Source: Cystobasidiopsis lactophilus
Lineage: Eukaryota > Basidiomycota > Agaricostilbomycetes > Agaricostilbales > Chionosphaeraceae
Direction: 5' to 3'
Length of the DNA: 64,000 bases
Assembly: GCA_001599975.1 (NCBI GenBank)
Contig: BCIO01000005.1
Span: 124,001 to 188,000, forward strand
Shown: positions 40,846-52,100 of the stretch, one piece after another
Layout of the letters: the number at the start of each line of letters is the position of its first letter
Numbering within the stretch: position 1 is the first letter of the stretch
Translations under genes and position numbers: made by a program
The notes under the pieces: generated by a model
Databases searched by the model: none
Seen by the model: the letters and a program-made list of their open reading frames with translations, nothing else
What the model was told of the DNA's origin: nothing

Positions 40846-41529
40846 ACACCAGAGCCGAAACGGGCCACGCGAGCTGCGCACCAATTTTCGCCACCGGCGG
40901 CGTCGACTCGGAAGCCCATGCGGCTTCCCAAGTTGATCCCGAACACATGCCTGACCTCTCCTCGTTTCTGAGCTTATTCTTTATGCTACATCTCAGTTGG
41001 TTCTGCACAACCACGTCCTCGAAACGACGCCATTTGGCTTTGTACCGCCGGTGCAAATCAAGCTGTGCTGTTGCCAGTTGCCAGCTTCAAGTTCTCTGCC
41101 GATGCCAAGTTTCGGAGGCCTCTGATCAGAGAAACGCTCGCTATGTAGTCTACATGGTGTTCGTGAGCCCTGTCTAAGCAGGCGGTGGAGACATGTGCGG
41201 ACCAGCAGCTGCTTAAGAGAGGGCCTCAGAGGCGAAACTCTCCGGTGAAAGTTTGGGATTGAGCCTTCCTCGATGCGGCGGTTGCCACCTAGCAGCTGTT
41301 TTACCATCCCATCTGTCTTTGATCCGCGGTGTCGGACCGCGGAATCGCTGTAACAAGAAAGGCTATTGGCGACCGGCCACCCTCTCCCTCCGCTTTCGCG
41401 CCATCCTCACAGCCGCCACTGACAGAGGTGCTGGTCTCTGCTGTAGCGGTACGGAATGCACTGACAGTCCCTCATCCCTCGCTGTTAAATCTCAGCCTTC
41501 CTCAACGTCGAGTGCGAATGCAAAGGAAA
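40846..41529. other. Intergenic upstream of thaumatin-like 2
   Basis: No gene recognised on either strand; several short frames without pattern. Confidence 0.35.
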
Positions 41530-42602
41530 ATGACTGCTGTGGCCCTCGTGCTCTTGGCGCTCGCCAACGCGATTGCTGGCCGCACCATTGCTGTATCTAA
41601 TGCTTGTCATTACCCCATCTGGCCCGGTTCGTCTCCCTCGTAGTATCATCGAGAGGCACTTCTGATTCTAGCTGGACAAACTACCGTAGCTGTCTTTACG
41701 CCTGTTAGCATCCCTTTCTCTACACCGCCTTCATTCATGAAATTAACGAGACACGCATCATCCAGGACGGGCGCGGACCTGATCATGTTAAGGAATGGAG
41801 GGCTACTCCTGGCACATCCGCGATGCTCACCGCGCATGAGGGCTGGGCGAGTACCCATTCCTCGCGCCTTCAAGCCGTACTCTGACGCTACTCTGCTTGA
41901 TGCAGTTCGGACGGATTTGGGCTCGAACTGGCTGCTGTAAGACTTCCCTCCCGCCGCGTCGTCACACAGGGGAGCTCAGAAGCTAACGCATGAGACGAAG
42001 CGTATGACAGAGCCGATTCGCATCAGAATTGTCCAGCCGGTGAGTTGATCGCATTCATGGCCGCAGCGAAGGCTCATTGTTGCGGAGCGTCCCAGGCGAA
42101 AGTACAAGTGCGCGCCATAGGTCACCTTCCAAAGCCCTAGACAAGTTACTTACTTGCCTACAGCGCGGCTAGTTTGTGACACTCTCAAGACTGGCCTCAA
42201 TCCCGTCTCTCTGTGCGACATTCTTTTCTCTCACACACGTCGGGGGACCGCTGAACGATTGCGGCTCCCAGCGCCGAGTTCGACATTGGACCGGACCTCC
42301 AGACAGATTATTACGACGTGAATAACGTCGACGGCGCCAGTATGTCCATTGCCATCACCAGCAATGCGCCCACTCGGGGGCACCTAATCGGTTTCTCTCT
42401 TTGGAGGTGCGTAAACGACATTTTCCGGCGATCGTATGGCTGACCTTCACATTCCAGCTAATTTCATCCCTTGGATCATTCTCAGTGAGTTCCCTTTGCT
42501 TTCTGTAACACTGGCAGACCGGGCTCACAGCAAGATTTGCAATGGCTCAGCGCCGACCAAAGCCTTTGGTCGGCGGACTACGTCGTCACCTTTTGCCCTT
42601 GA
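41530..42602 (+). CDS. Thaumatin-like protein 2, short form lacking the Cys-rich middle
   Basis: Signal peptide 'MTAVALVLLALANAIAG', then 'RTIAVSNACHYPIWPG'. Later exons keep thaumatin order: 'WRATPGTSAMLTAHEGW', 'FGRIWARTGC', 'SYDRADSHQNCPAG', 'TGLNPVSL', 'AEFDIGPDLQTDYYDVNNVD', 'MSIAITSN', and the terminal 'SADYVVTFCP' with stop TGA at 42600-42602. Intron positions match thaumatin-like 1, so this is a DNA-level duplicate. The region between 'AITSN' and the end is only about 150 nt of possible exon. The whole CYSAC ... YAYDE domain II of gene 1 (about 60 residues) is missing. One splice donor would be gcgagt (GC type) at about 41848. Either a shortened working form or a decaying gene. Confidence 0.6.
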
Positions 42603-43360
42603 CCATTGGACCAGCAACACGCTTCTCTTTATCATAGATTCATTGCAAAATAGAATTCGGGCGGTGGCGGCTCTCGCCACTCTCGCGGGCGCGAGTGGCG
42701 ATCCGCTGCGCGGCCCTTGATCGCTTGATCTTGAACAGTCGCTTGCAATTCACGCTGTCTTTCAGGTGGCTTTAAATGCTGGAACCTACGGCCGAGGCCA
42801 GAGGGAGATATCTTTGGACGACCATGAGCACATGTCTCCAACAGTCCATCAGCAATGGCTCCCGCGCTTCGAAACTTTGTTGGCAGCGGTGTGCCCGCCA
42901 ATCTGCTTTGGACTGCTGCCTGCTACCCTCTTATTGCACTCAATATTGCTGGAAAGGACCCTCTCGATGAGATGCATAGCCATCTCTTATGCTGGACACC
43001 CCAGACTGCCTCAAATTTTGCCACACCGTGAAAAATGTGTGCAGAAAAGTGCAGAGCAGACTGCCGATTTGCTATCCTGTCTATCCTTTAATGATCTTGC
43101 GGCTCTCATTCGCGGCAAGTTTGAGAGCGCTAGCCTCGAGACGCGTCCCTTCGATCCCGCAGAGGCACCAACCCAAAGTCTTAACCGTTTGCAAAGTTAG
43201 ACTCGTCATGACCGTCCGTGATCGGTTGTCTCATTCAAGACATTTGGCCACCTCACCAACGAGGTAGAGGAGCTTTGGCCCCTCATTTGTCTCATTTTGG
43301 CTGTTCAAGTGAAGTCTGCTCTGCTTCCACCGTGTTCCTCTCTAGCCAACTCAGCTCGCA
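42603..43360. other. Intergenic between thaumatin-like 2 and the membrane/coiled-coil family
   Basis: No gene recognised. It contains an imperfect palindrome near 42660-42700 (ggtggcggctctcgcc, cgcgggcgcgagtggcg) and open plus frames to 43200 without pattern. Confidence 0.35.
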
Positions 43361-43434
43361 ATGTCTCTTTCTTATCGACGTAAGTGTGTACCGTTGCTTC
43401 AAGACATCACCAGCTGAAGCCTTGGCCGACAGCT

Positions 43435-44051
43435 ATGCTACTGGCCATGATGCGCCGTACTGCCGTGCGCCCCCTAGGACCCCTCGGTCGCCGCTGTCAG
43501 TTGTATCTTGTGACTCCAGAATCTTTCGGTCTAAAGCTCATACTCAGATCTCACCGATCCTGCGGCTGCCACTGCTCCCCGCGAACCGCCCAAGTCAGAC
43601 TGCAACTGCCAACCCGACAGTACGACAGTCGTTTTCGCCTGTTGCGGCTTTTTTGCCTGCGTGTATGCAGTCTATCTTGGAGGAAAGTATGCGTTCGATC
43701 TGGGCCGCGAGAACCAGGTGCGGGTTCACATTTATTTGCCTCTTCATGCGACGAACTGAGCACTCCGAACACAGCGCTCCAGGAACGACCTCGAGACTCT
43801 CAAGGCAGACTTCAAGCGCTACGAAATCGAGTCAAGGGAAGGTTACAAACGGCTGGAACTCCAGAACGCGCAAACCGCGAGCAATGTTGCCATTATCACA
43901 GGCCAGGTGCGGGTATTGCAGGAACGTCGTTGAGCACTTTGTGGGTGATTAGATCCTGCACACCTTCATGTCTCGGTCAATCACTGTCGGAAAGCGCCTC
44001 TAGTTGGAAGGACCTTTGGCAAACATCGGCTTCGCCCCGCGTGCACCTTGA
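43435..44051 (+). CDS. Membrane/coiled-coil family member a (mitochondrial-type)
   Basis: First of four related genes. Exon 1 'MLLAMMRRTAVRPLGPL' is a basic, Ser/Thr/Ala-rich presequence. After an intron, 'DLTDPAAATAPREPPKSD' leads to one membrane helix 'TTVVFACCGFFACVYAVYLG' and 'GKYAFDLGRENQ'. A second intron precedes the coiled coil 'RSRNDLETLKADFKRYEIES' and 'REGYKRLELQNAQTASN'. A last exon gives 'LEGPLANIGFAPRAP' and stop 44049-44051. An intron acceptor (gacag) lies directly before the ATG; an alternative start at 43361 (MSLSYR) would read through this junction. Inferred: single-pass inner-membrane protein with a coiled coil. No known family recognised. Confidence 0.6.
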
Positions 44052-44201
44052 CGCAATGTTGTACGGTGGCCTAGGTTGCAATCGGAATTGACTGTCTTCT
44101 ATGATATCAACGTTGCGCTTTCAGGAAGAACAACCCAGTAGTTAGTTCGCCACCGGACGATCCGCTTCGGCAGCCAAGGCGAAACTTGACCTTCAACCAT
44201 C

Positions 44202-44539
44202 ATGTCGAACGATTGCCAAGCCCAAGCTTGTGACTTGCAGTGTGTCCTGCATTTTCGTTGTCCCATTTTCATCTACTGATATCGCCCGGCGCACAGGAAC
44301 TGCCGTGCGTTTCTTCCCTCCCCCATCCCGCGCAAAAACGCCCGGGCTGACAAAAGCCGACAGTTAACGCCAATACCTACGCTCCTGACAAGTGTGATGC
44401 CGTGTTGAGAAAGCTCTACAAGTGCTGCTCAGAAATGTACAAAGCCAAAGGAGGAACGGCGGAATCGACTGCGTGTCCGAGCTTGGAGATGACGCAAAAG
44501 AAGCTCAAGGCGCTCGAAGGCGGGCCGGCGGCGAAATGA
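44202..44539 (+). CDS. CMC4: Twin-Cx9C mitochondrial protein Cmc4
   Basis: Small intermembrane-space protein with a CHCH fold, imported and oxidised by Mia40; exact role in yeast unresolved. Three exons. Exon 1 (44202-44239) gives 'MSNDCQAQACDLQ' up to the split Gln codon. Exon 2 is an 8-nt microexon (44297-44304, GAACTGCC). Exon 3 starts at 44364. The joined protein reads 'CQAQACDLQNCLNANTYAPD', then 'KCDAVLRKLYKCCSEMYKAK' and 'ACPSLEMTQKKLKALEGG'. This matches animal and yeast Cmc4 (CQxxACxIQxCLxANxY...KCxxVIxxLxxCC). About 73 residues. Stop at 44537-44539. Too finely split to show up as an open frame. Confidence 0.88.
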
Positions 44540-45420
44540 AGGACGGGGGGTGAGTGCTTCATTACTTTAGGTTCTGGAGAGCAGGTTTTGACGGCAAGAG
44601 TGCAGATTGATGGAGAAAAGGTGAGCGCAACTGAATCCGCCGCAGCTTTCAAGTCCTGGTTGGAGACTCATGCAGCTCCTTTCAGATCCTCCAGTCCGCT
44701 GCAGTGACTGAGCACGTATGCCTCTGTATATGCTGCCTTGCTTTCCAAGGACCGACGTCAGGAGAGAAAGCCAGGAGTCGGGTGGAACTCAAGGGATCTG
44801 GTGAGCCTGGCGCTTCTGCTTCTTACCCACTTCCTTGTATTCATTGTGTCCTCCAAGGTTCATGCACGGGTGCATTCTTGGTTTGAGAGGCTTTGCAGTC
44901 ACACGTTGCCATGATAAGAAACGAATGGTGAGCCGACCTCTTCGTTCTGATGTGGGCATATCCTGACAAGCAGAGGCTAGTCTCACAGAAGAGTTTGGGT
45001 CGTAAAAGAGTCGCTGCGTTTTGAAATACGGCGAACTCACCTTCCAAAGTTTTTGGGCGCGGCTTCCGGACTGACTGGACGGGCATGCCGGAAATTGTCT
45101 CAAGAGCCGTTGGGACTGACGACGATCTTCGGCTCTCGCCTTGGCCGGTAAATGGCTCCAACTTTGTTTTTCCTCCGCGATCGGCCGTCACTGCATCCCT
45201 AACAACGGCGGTGACTCGAGGCGCTGACCTGGAGAGGAAGGGCAGTTGGTGCTGACGAAGACCCTCGGCCGCGCCGATCCTCAAGCCCGTTGAAACGCAC
45301 CATTAACTCTTGCTCTGCTTCTACCATCTGCTTTGTAGTCGTCTTGCTGAATCATTGCTACTGCTCAAGTGGGTCCTGCTTGTGTACAAGGAGGGCTTGA
45401 CTGAGTTTTATGGGCAGTCG
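44540..45420. other. Intergenic between CMC4 and family member b
   Basis: No gene recognised. A 147-codon minus frame at 44841-45284 has no pattern I trust. The last 100 bases should be the promoter of member b. Confidence 0.35.
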
Positions 45421-45950
45421 ATGTTCGCTGCCAACTTGCGCCGCGGTGTGGCTCGTCCTATTGGACATCGCTGTGTGTCACTTCGTTGCTTTTTTTTGCC
45501 CGTAATTGACCCTTTGTGAAGCGTTTGCGGGGCTTAGCGCCTCGACTTCCACCGGCCGCTTCTACAGCACCAGTCAGGGCGGTCCTTCACCTTGGGAACC
45601 AATGAATGACCGTCTCACCATCGCCGGAGTATCATCTTTGGTGCTGGTTTTCTTAGGGGGTACATACTGGGGGATCCGTCGCGAAGTGAAGGTGGGCCGC
45701 TGTCTGGCCCGAAAGCCTGCATTTGCGCTGACTGAGCTTCCAGGGCATGGAGCTGGATCTCAAGCAGATCATCGAGACGTCAGAAGAAGTCCACGCAAGC
45801 ATGGCGGCACTCTCGAACAGGATAGAGGATGCGGCGCGCCAAGTGGAGGAAGTCAAGGATTTCGTCGAAGGACACAAGGAGAGGCGCGCCAAGATACTAG
45901 AGAGCCTTGACAAGATTTCGAAGGACGTGGGTGGCAAGGCGTCATGGTGA
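45421..45950 (+). CDS. Membrane/coiled-coil family member b (mitochondrial-type)
   Basis: Exon 1 'MFAANLRRGVARPIGHR' is an arginine-rich presequence. An intron after one base of the next codon leads to 'SFAGLSASTSTGRFYSTSQG', with an R-x-(F/Y)-(Y/S)-(S/A)-T motif typical of mitochondrial processing sites. One membrane helix follows, 'LTIAGVSSLVLVFLGGTYWG', then 'IRREVK'. After a second intron comes the coiled coil 'GMELDLKQIIETSEEVHASM', 'AALSNRIEDAARQVEEVKDF' and 'VEGHKERRAKILESLDKISK', stop 45948-45950. The terminal TGG TGA overlaps a good donor (gtgagt), so an extra 3' exon is possible. Same intron positions and layout as members c and d. Confidence 0.65.
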
Positions 45951-46707
45951 GTAGCCATTGATTGTCGGTGTTCTCGTCCTTTTCGGCTCTCATGCATATG
46001 CATTCAAGACAGAATCCGGTTGTTCTTTAAGGGAAGCCGTCCAGGAGGCAGGGTGCGCTGGGACGACTAAGCTCAGCAGATGGAAGACTTGCTTGACACC
46101 ACGCATCCACAAGTGAGGGCCGCGTCGCCTTTCCCCTTCTGCCCCATAGCCCGCTCGTCTCCTGGATTGAGGGTTCTCTTTTCGTTCTCTCCTTTGAATC
46201 AATGGACACATCCGACTGCGATTGTAACATTCGGCCAGTCAAGGCCGGACCGCCACCTCAGTCGTGGGGCCCGGCAGCGCACAGGAACTTGGCGCGGGTT
46301 GTCGCTGTTCTGCCATCAAAGCTCTGCTGTGAATCTTGCTGTCGCACCTGAGACTGACGGACGGTGTCATTCGAAGCCTGCTCTTGAGCCCTGTCTCGCT
46401 GGAGTCGCTTGCCACCCACGAGCAGGCAAGGCGAAGTGCTCTTCAGCGTTGACCGTTATGCCCCACGCCATTGTTCATCATCGTGCCGCTTTTATTGACT
46501 CGAGGATGTGGTGTCATGCCGGCTGCCGCTGATGCGCAAGTTCGGCTGGCTTTCAGCTGCTCATGAGCCGCTGCTGTCCATTTTGCTCGTCTCATCTTTT
46601 GCTCTTCTTCCATTTCTGACCTCCTCAACTTTTGGCTCTCGACCATTACTCTCAAGTAGGTGTGCTATTCTCTAGCAAGTCTGTCAATCTCATTCTCCGT
46701 ATAGACA
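45951..46707. other. Spacer between family members b and c
   Basis: 3' flank of b includes 'attgtaacat' (46223), also found after c (47375) and d (48704). A likely 5' UTR intron of c (gtaggt at 46656, acceptor atag at 46704) ends three bases before its ATG. Confidence 0.4.
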
Positions 46708-47250
46708 ATGCTGACCGTCGCAAGCCGTCGCACGGCCCTGGCCGTTCGCTCCCTTGGGCCTCGCTGTGAGTCGTCTCATGCTCTTTCAAAGGCAACTCTG
46801 ACAGTGTCATACAGACCTCACTGTAGTTCTCCGTCCGACCGTTCGCCGCTTCAGCAGCACTCGCCCAACCAATGAGCAGTCTGCCAACCCCGAGGAGCCG
46901 AAGAAATGGTACAACTCCGAGGAATTCAGTCAGTCTCTAGTCGTTGGCGCTACCGTTTTCGTCACGAACTTGGTCTGGAATTGGGCCGATGTGCGGGTTT
47001 CCTTAGTTCCGCTCTCGCGCTGGTTGATTTTTCCTTCCTTTTTTATTTGACCTTACAGCGCATGCGCGGGGATATGAACGAACTCTTGAAGAACTCTCGC
47101 GACGAAAAGGCCTGGCGGGAAGCTCAAAGCAAAGCTCGGAAAATCGAAGAGGTGCAGGCTTGGAAGGGCAAGCAAAGGGCGGCTACGGACGAGGTGGTCA
47201 AAGGCATCGACACCTTGGTCGCCCGCGCCAAGGCTGAAAGGACATCCTAG
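46708..47250 (+). CDS. Membrane/coiled-coil family member c (mitochondrial-type)
   Basis: Exon 1 'MLTVASRRTALAVRSLGPR' then an intron after the first base of a Tyr codon. Exon 2: 'YLTVVLRPTVRRFSSTRPTN' with a processing-site-like RRFSST, a hydrophilic linker, and the membrane segment 'FSQSLVVGATVFVTNLVWNW'. After a second intron at phase 0 the helical C-terminus 'RMRGDMNELLKNSRDEKAWR' and 'EAQSKARKIEEVQAWKGKQR' ends at 47248-47250. N-terminal exon and intron phase are nearly the same as in member d ('PR-Y-L-x-V-x-L-R-P'). Inferred mitochondrial inner-membrane protein; function unknown. Confidence 0.65.
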
Positions 47251-48039
47251 CAACCCAAGCGCCTAGTCTGGTGAGTGGTCCACTGCTAACGCATTTGCCA
47301 CCACACCCGCTGATCCTCGACCCCAGACCTTTTTCCTCGCCCATTTCTTTCCGAGCCCTCGCGTGAACTCCCATTGTAACATCACCTATGCATGATCACC
47401 CCTCTCCCTCGTCCATAAACATGACTCCGCTTTTGCGAACGCTACGTTTTGCCACCGGTGCTTTGATACTGCAAACCCTTCTTCACAGAAGCAGCTGGTA
47501 ACCTCCTCATTTCCAAATTGAGGATCTTATGTGACCAATTGTGGGCTCGTTCTGCGGGAAGCCCCGAAAGGAACCAGCATTGACACCATCCAACCGGCGT
47601 GAAGAAGCGGGCTGGCTGCCGCCACCGACTTTGCTCCCAAACTCTGTTCAGACCTACTTTCTACCTGTACATTTCTCCAATCAGTACAGGACGCGCATTA
47701 TGAAGACCCCCATTTGAATGCACATATAACCACTGGAGCCTGAACGGCCCTTTGCGCGTCCCACCGGCTGTCACTTTTCGCGCGCCTTGACCGCTGCTGT
47801 TTCTCATTTTATGCTTTGTGACTCGAGGAAGAGACTTGCCCTGCCGACACACCGTTGTAACGTCACTGACGAGCGCCCTCGGCTCGTTGACGCCCGTTGA
47901 CACCCGTTGGCCCTTATAAATGCTCAGCTTCATTTCTTGCTCCCTTCTACCATCATCAGCTTCCCCAACCTTCATCACTCAAACGAATGCAAGCATTCGT
48001 CCTCTCTACTCCACGCCTTCGCTGACGTTAGTGCAGACA
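47251..48039. other. Spacer between family members c and d
   Basis: Contains 'ttgtaacatcacc.atgca' (about 47375) and 'cgttttgccaccg' (47447), both repeated after member d (48704, 48775). The 3' flank was therefore duplicated with the gene. The right end is the promoter of d. Confidence 0.45.
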
Positions 48040-48562
48040 ATGCTGTCTACTGTGACTCGGCGTGCGGCCATCAGCCCCTTGGCTCCACGCTGTAAGCCAT
48101 TGCCCGCCTGGCCGCCGATAATGACTGAGCATTACAACCAGACCTTGCTGTCGCTCTGCGTCCTGCCCTCCTCCGACGCCCAATGGGACGATCTTACGCA
48201 ACCGGCCCCGAAGGCGGCCAGGACACGCCTTCGACAAAGGACACCCGTTCGACAAGCGTGCTCGATTGTTCTCTTGCCTTCTTATGGGGTGGCGTGACCG
48301 TTGTCGGGGTGTCCTGGTTCGCGGGGCACAAGCGAAAAGTGCGCCTGCTCTTCCTCTTCCCCAAAACGGGTGCCTAACCACACAACGGCAGCAATGGGAC
48401 CAAGAGATCAAGGACAAGAACGCATTCGCCTGCATGAAAGTCGACGTGCAGCACTTGAAGAAAGAGAGCGAACGGACGTTTGATCGCCTGCTGGCCCACG
48501 ACCGGAAGATCGGCGAGCTGGAAAGCCAGCAGCGCACTGCTTCGTTGAAGACGACACTCTAG
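48040..48562 (+). CDS. Membrane/coiled-coil family member d (mitochondrial-type)
   Basis: Exon 1 'MLSTVTRRAAISPLAPR', intron after one base of a Tyr codon, exon 2 'YLAVALRPALLRRPMGRSYA' followed by 'TGPEGG'; RSYAT is a typical mitochondrial processing site. The membrane helix is 'LAFLWGGVTVVGVSWFAGHK'. A second intron at phase 0 precedes the coiled coil 'QWDQEIKDKNAFACMKVDVQ' and 'HLKKESERTFDRLLAHDRKI', ending at 48560-48562. Closest to member c by exon 1. Splice acceptor cag lies three bases before the ATG, as in member c. Confidence 0.65.
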
Positions 48563-49103
48563 AACATCGATGTGTGGAATGTGCTCATGGAATTGCGCCC
48601 TGTGAGTACATCTCGTCCTAGAGGGTCGTCCTCCCAATGCTCATGCTCACGTTGGCATCCCAGAGGACGGCGGAGAACAGAAATCGACAAATTCATCGCC
48701 ATTTGTAACATCACCAATGCAGTTGCAACTCTCCATTCTCATCTCAAAGCAAACGCCGCGACTGAGCTCAGCGTCCCGTTTTGCCACCGCGCGATGGGAG
48801 TCATCTGGTCACTGGCCAATATTCTGACCTTACCGCTGTCCCCATTGATATACTGAGAGATCCTAGAGCCCATCTGAGACCCAAATTACAAGCGAAACGG
48901 ACGGGGAACCAACATTGCCACCCGGCGCGTCTGTCGATCCGCAGCCCACTCCGGCGAGCTCTGAGTCGTTCTGGTCGACGGCCTGATTGACGACGCTACA
49001 CGATTCCAATACACTGAGTTGACGACACGATGCAGATCTAAGCGCGGCCCAGCCTAGATCGCAGCGACCCGCAGGCCATCCACAGCAAGTGACAAAAAGG
49101 CCA
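48563..49103. other. Intergenic upstream of PMT4
   Basis: 3' flank of member d (duplicated block near 48704-48790) and promoter of the O-mannosyltransferase. Nothing else recognised. Confidence 0.4.
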
Positions 49104-52100
49104 ATGGAGTCGTCCGCCCCTCGCGCGCGGCGGCCTTTGAACTTGGCGGTGGCGAGCGACGGGGACGAGAAGGAGTCGCTCAGACACTTGCCTGACACGC
49201 CCTACACGCCCAAAGAGCCGCTCACGCCCATCAATGCCTCGTCTTCCAGCTCATCGAGACCTTTGGCCGCCGCTGGCTCCGACGACCTGTTCAACTTGGC
49301 CACTTGGATCAAGCCGGACCCGCTCCTGGGCAAGGAGAAGGCGGATGCCCACTCAAAAGCCAACAGCGGGCCGCTCGCCAGGCTCGGCGGAGGGCTCGAG
49401 AAGCTGCCGAGGGGCGAGTGCTTCGTCCTCGCCGGCCTCGTCTTCCTCGCCATGCTCGTCCGTTTGTGGCGCATTGATCGGCCGTCGAGCGTCGTGTTTG
49501 ACGAGGTGCATTTTGGAGGTGCGTTTGGACAGCTACCACTTGATTTGGCGCTTGGTGCATTGCTTAATCCAGAGGCTTTGCGCACGCACAGGGATGGCGG
49601 GCAAATACCTCAAACGGCGCTTTTTCATGGTGCGCAGATGTCCTACCCTCTATCAGCCAAGCTGAATGCTGATGCATGCGCACGAATCGCACAGGACGTG
49701 CACCCACCGCTCGCCAAGCTGCTCATCACCCTGGCCGCCTTTGTGTTCCGCTTTGATGGCCACTTTGACTTCAAGGACATTGCAAAGTGGGTTGATGAGC
49801 CTACCGTATCAGTTCCGCGCAAGATCTGATTTTTCGACTTCCATTGCCTACAGAGAGTACGGCCCGGACCATGTGCCTTACATCCCCATGCGCCTGGTGC
49901 CCGCGCTGTTCGGCATCGCCGTCATCCCCATCTCCTACTGCACCGTGCGCCAGCTCGGCTGCCACTCGACCACCGCCGTCCTCGTCGCCTTGCTCGTCAC
50001 TTTCGAGAACGCGCTCATCACCCAATCCCGCCTCATCCTCCTCGACTCTCCTCTAGTGTTCTTCACATCGGCCACCGTTTGTGCCTGGTCCGGCTTCTGC
50101 TGCGAGAACACCACTCGACCATTTACGAAGAGGTGGTGGCTCTGGCTGGCGGGCACCGGCTTCTGCCTTGGCTCCGTGCTTTCGGTCAAATGGGTCGGCC
50201 TCTTCACCATCGCCACCATCGGTGTGTCCACCATAGTCGGGCTGTGGGACCTGCTGGGCGACTTGCGGCTCAGCATGAAGACGCTCTTCCGCCACTTTGT
50301 CGCCCGCGCCATTTGCCTGCTCGGCATCCCGGCTTTTGTGTACATGTTCGTGTTCACCGTGCACTTTGGCGTCCTCTCCAACTCGGGCGACGGGGACGGG
50401 TTCATGACTTCGGAGTTTCAGCACTCGCTTAGAGGGCATGGCATGGACGACACTTTTGCAGGTGGGTTCGAATGCTCACTTTATGAGTCGAGTCTCATAC
50501 GATTCTCTGCTTTCGCCCACAGACGTTTCGATTGGCAGCAAGATCAGCATCCGGCATTTGAACACCCAGGGCGGCTACTTGCACTCTCACTCGCACAACT
50601 ATCCGAGTGGCAGCAAGCGTGGGTTCACGTCTCCCCTCCCATCAGTCCTGTGAACTGATAAGATCTCTGGGAGCCCACAGAGCAACAAATCACTTTGTAT
50701 CCTCACCGAGACGACAATAATGTGTGGACTGTGATGAACACCACGGCCGACCCAGATTTCGACCCGCTGGTCAACACGCCGGTGCGGCACGTCACTGACA
50801 ATCTCTTGATCCGTCTGGAGCACAGCACGACCGCCAAGAAGCTGCACTCGCACGACGTGCGCCCGTCCGTGTCCGAGGTCGACTGGCAGAACGAGGTGTC
50901 CGGCTACGGCTTCGACGGCTTCGACGGGGACGCCAACGACCACTGGGTCGTCGAGATCGAGAAGGACTACACCAAGGACCGGCAGGCCAAGAAGCGCCTC
51001 AAAGCGTTGCGCACCCGCTTCCGCCTCCGCCACCTCTACACCGGCTGCTACTTGTTCTCCCACAAGGTCAAGCTGCCGGATTGGGGCTTCGAACAGCAAG
51101 AAGTCACCTGCAACAAGGTGTGCACTCATTTCCCTTTCCTTTTGGTGCCAAAGACTAAGTGGTGCTCCCCCTTTCCCGCAGAACCCAAGTCGAGCAAACT
51201 CCATCTGGTTCATCGAGACGAATGAACACCCTCTTCGTAGGGCCATCTCACACATCAGCAGATCTTTGCTGACCTGAGACATGTCTTACAGTCCCAGCCA
51301 ATGCGGAAAAGGTCAACTACAAGCGGCCGAGCTTCCTAGCCAAATTCAAGGGTGAGCAGCGCCGCCACCTTAGCTCCAAGTCTGAAGCTCAGACTCTCTC
51401 CTGCATCACAGAGCTGAACGCAGTCATGTGGCGAACAAACGCCGGCCTAACGGATCGCCACGCATACGACTCGAGGCCGGAAGCTTGGCCCTTTTTGCGA
51501 AGAGGCATCAAGTGCGTTGCTCTCCCCAGCGATTCCTTGTGAATTTGTTGAAACGAGCTGTTGCACAGCTTCTGGGTCAAGGACCACCGCCAGGTCTACC
51601 TGATGGGCAACCCGTTCATTTGGTGGTTCTCGTCGCTCTCCATCATCGCCTACCTTTTGATCCGGGTGGTGTTGATCTTGCGGGCCAAGCGGTCCCACCA
51701 AGACCTCAACAATTGTGCGTGATGGCTGCCTACCTTAGATGGGCTTCGCTGATCTGTTTCGGTGGCCTTAATCACGCACAGCCACGATTTCCTTCTACGA
51801 CCGCCTGTGCGCCTTTTTGACCATCGGCTGGGCGCTACACTACTTGCCCTTCTTTATCATGCAGCGGCAGCTGTTCCTGCACCACTACCTCCCTGCGCTC
51901 TACTTCGCCATCCTCATGCTCGGCGCCGTGTTCGACCTGCTCACTTTACACGCCTCGCACCGGAATCGGGCCTATGCGGCCGGCGTCATCCTCCTGTTTG
52001 CGCTGTATGCCTTCCACCACTGGTCGCCGCTCATCTACGCCGGGCGGTGGACGAAGAAGGAGTGCGAAAAGGCAAAGTGGCGCGAGCACTGGGACTTCTC

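Noticed and set aside
42660-42705. GC-rich imperfect palindrome as a terminator or structured RNA
   Set aside because: Only one arm pair of limited length, no poly-T, and rho-independent terminators are not expected in a fungus.
47440-48790. TTTGCCACC/GGTGGCAAA as a proteasome-type (PACE/Rpn4) promoter element
   Set aside because: The copies near 47447 and 48775 are explained by duplication of the same flank, and scattered others are not far above chance for a short GC-rich motif. No proteasome gene is present.
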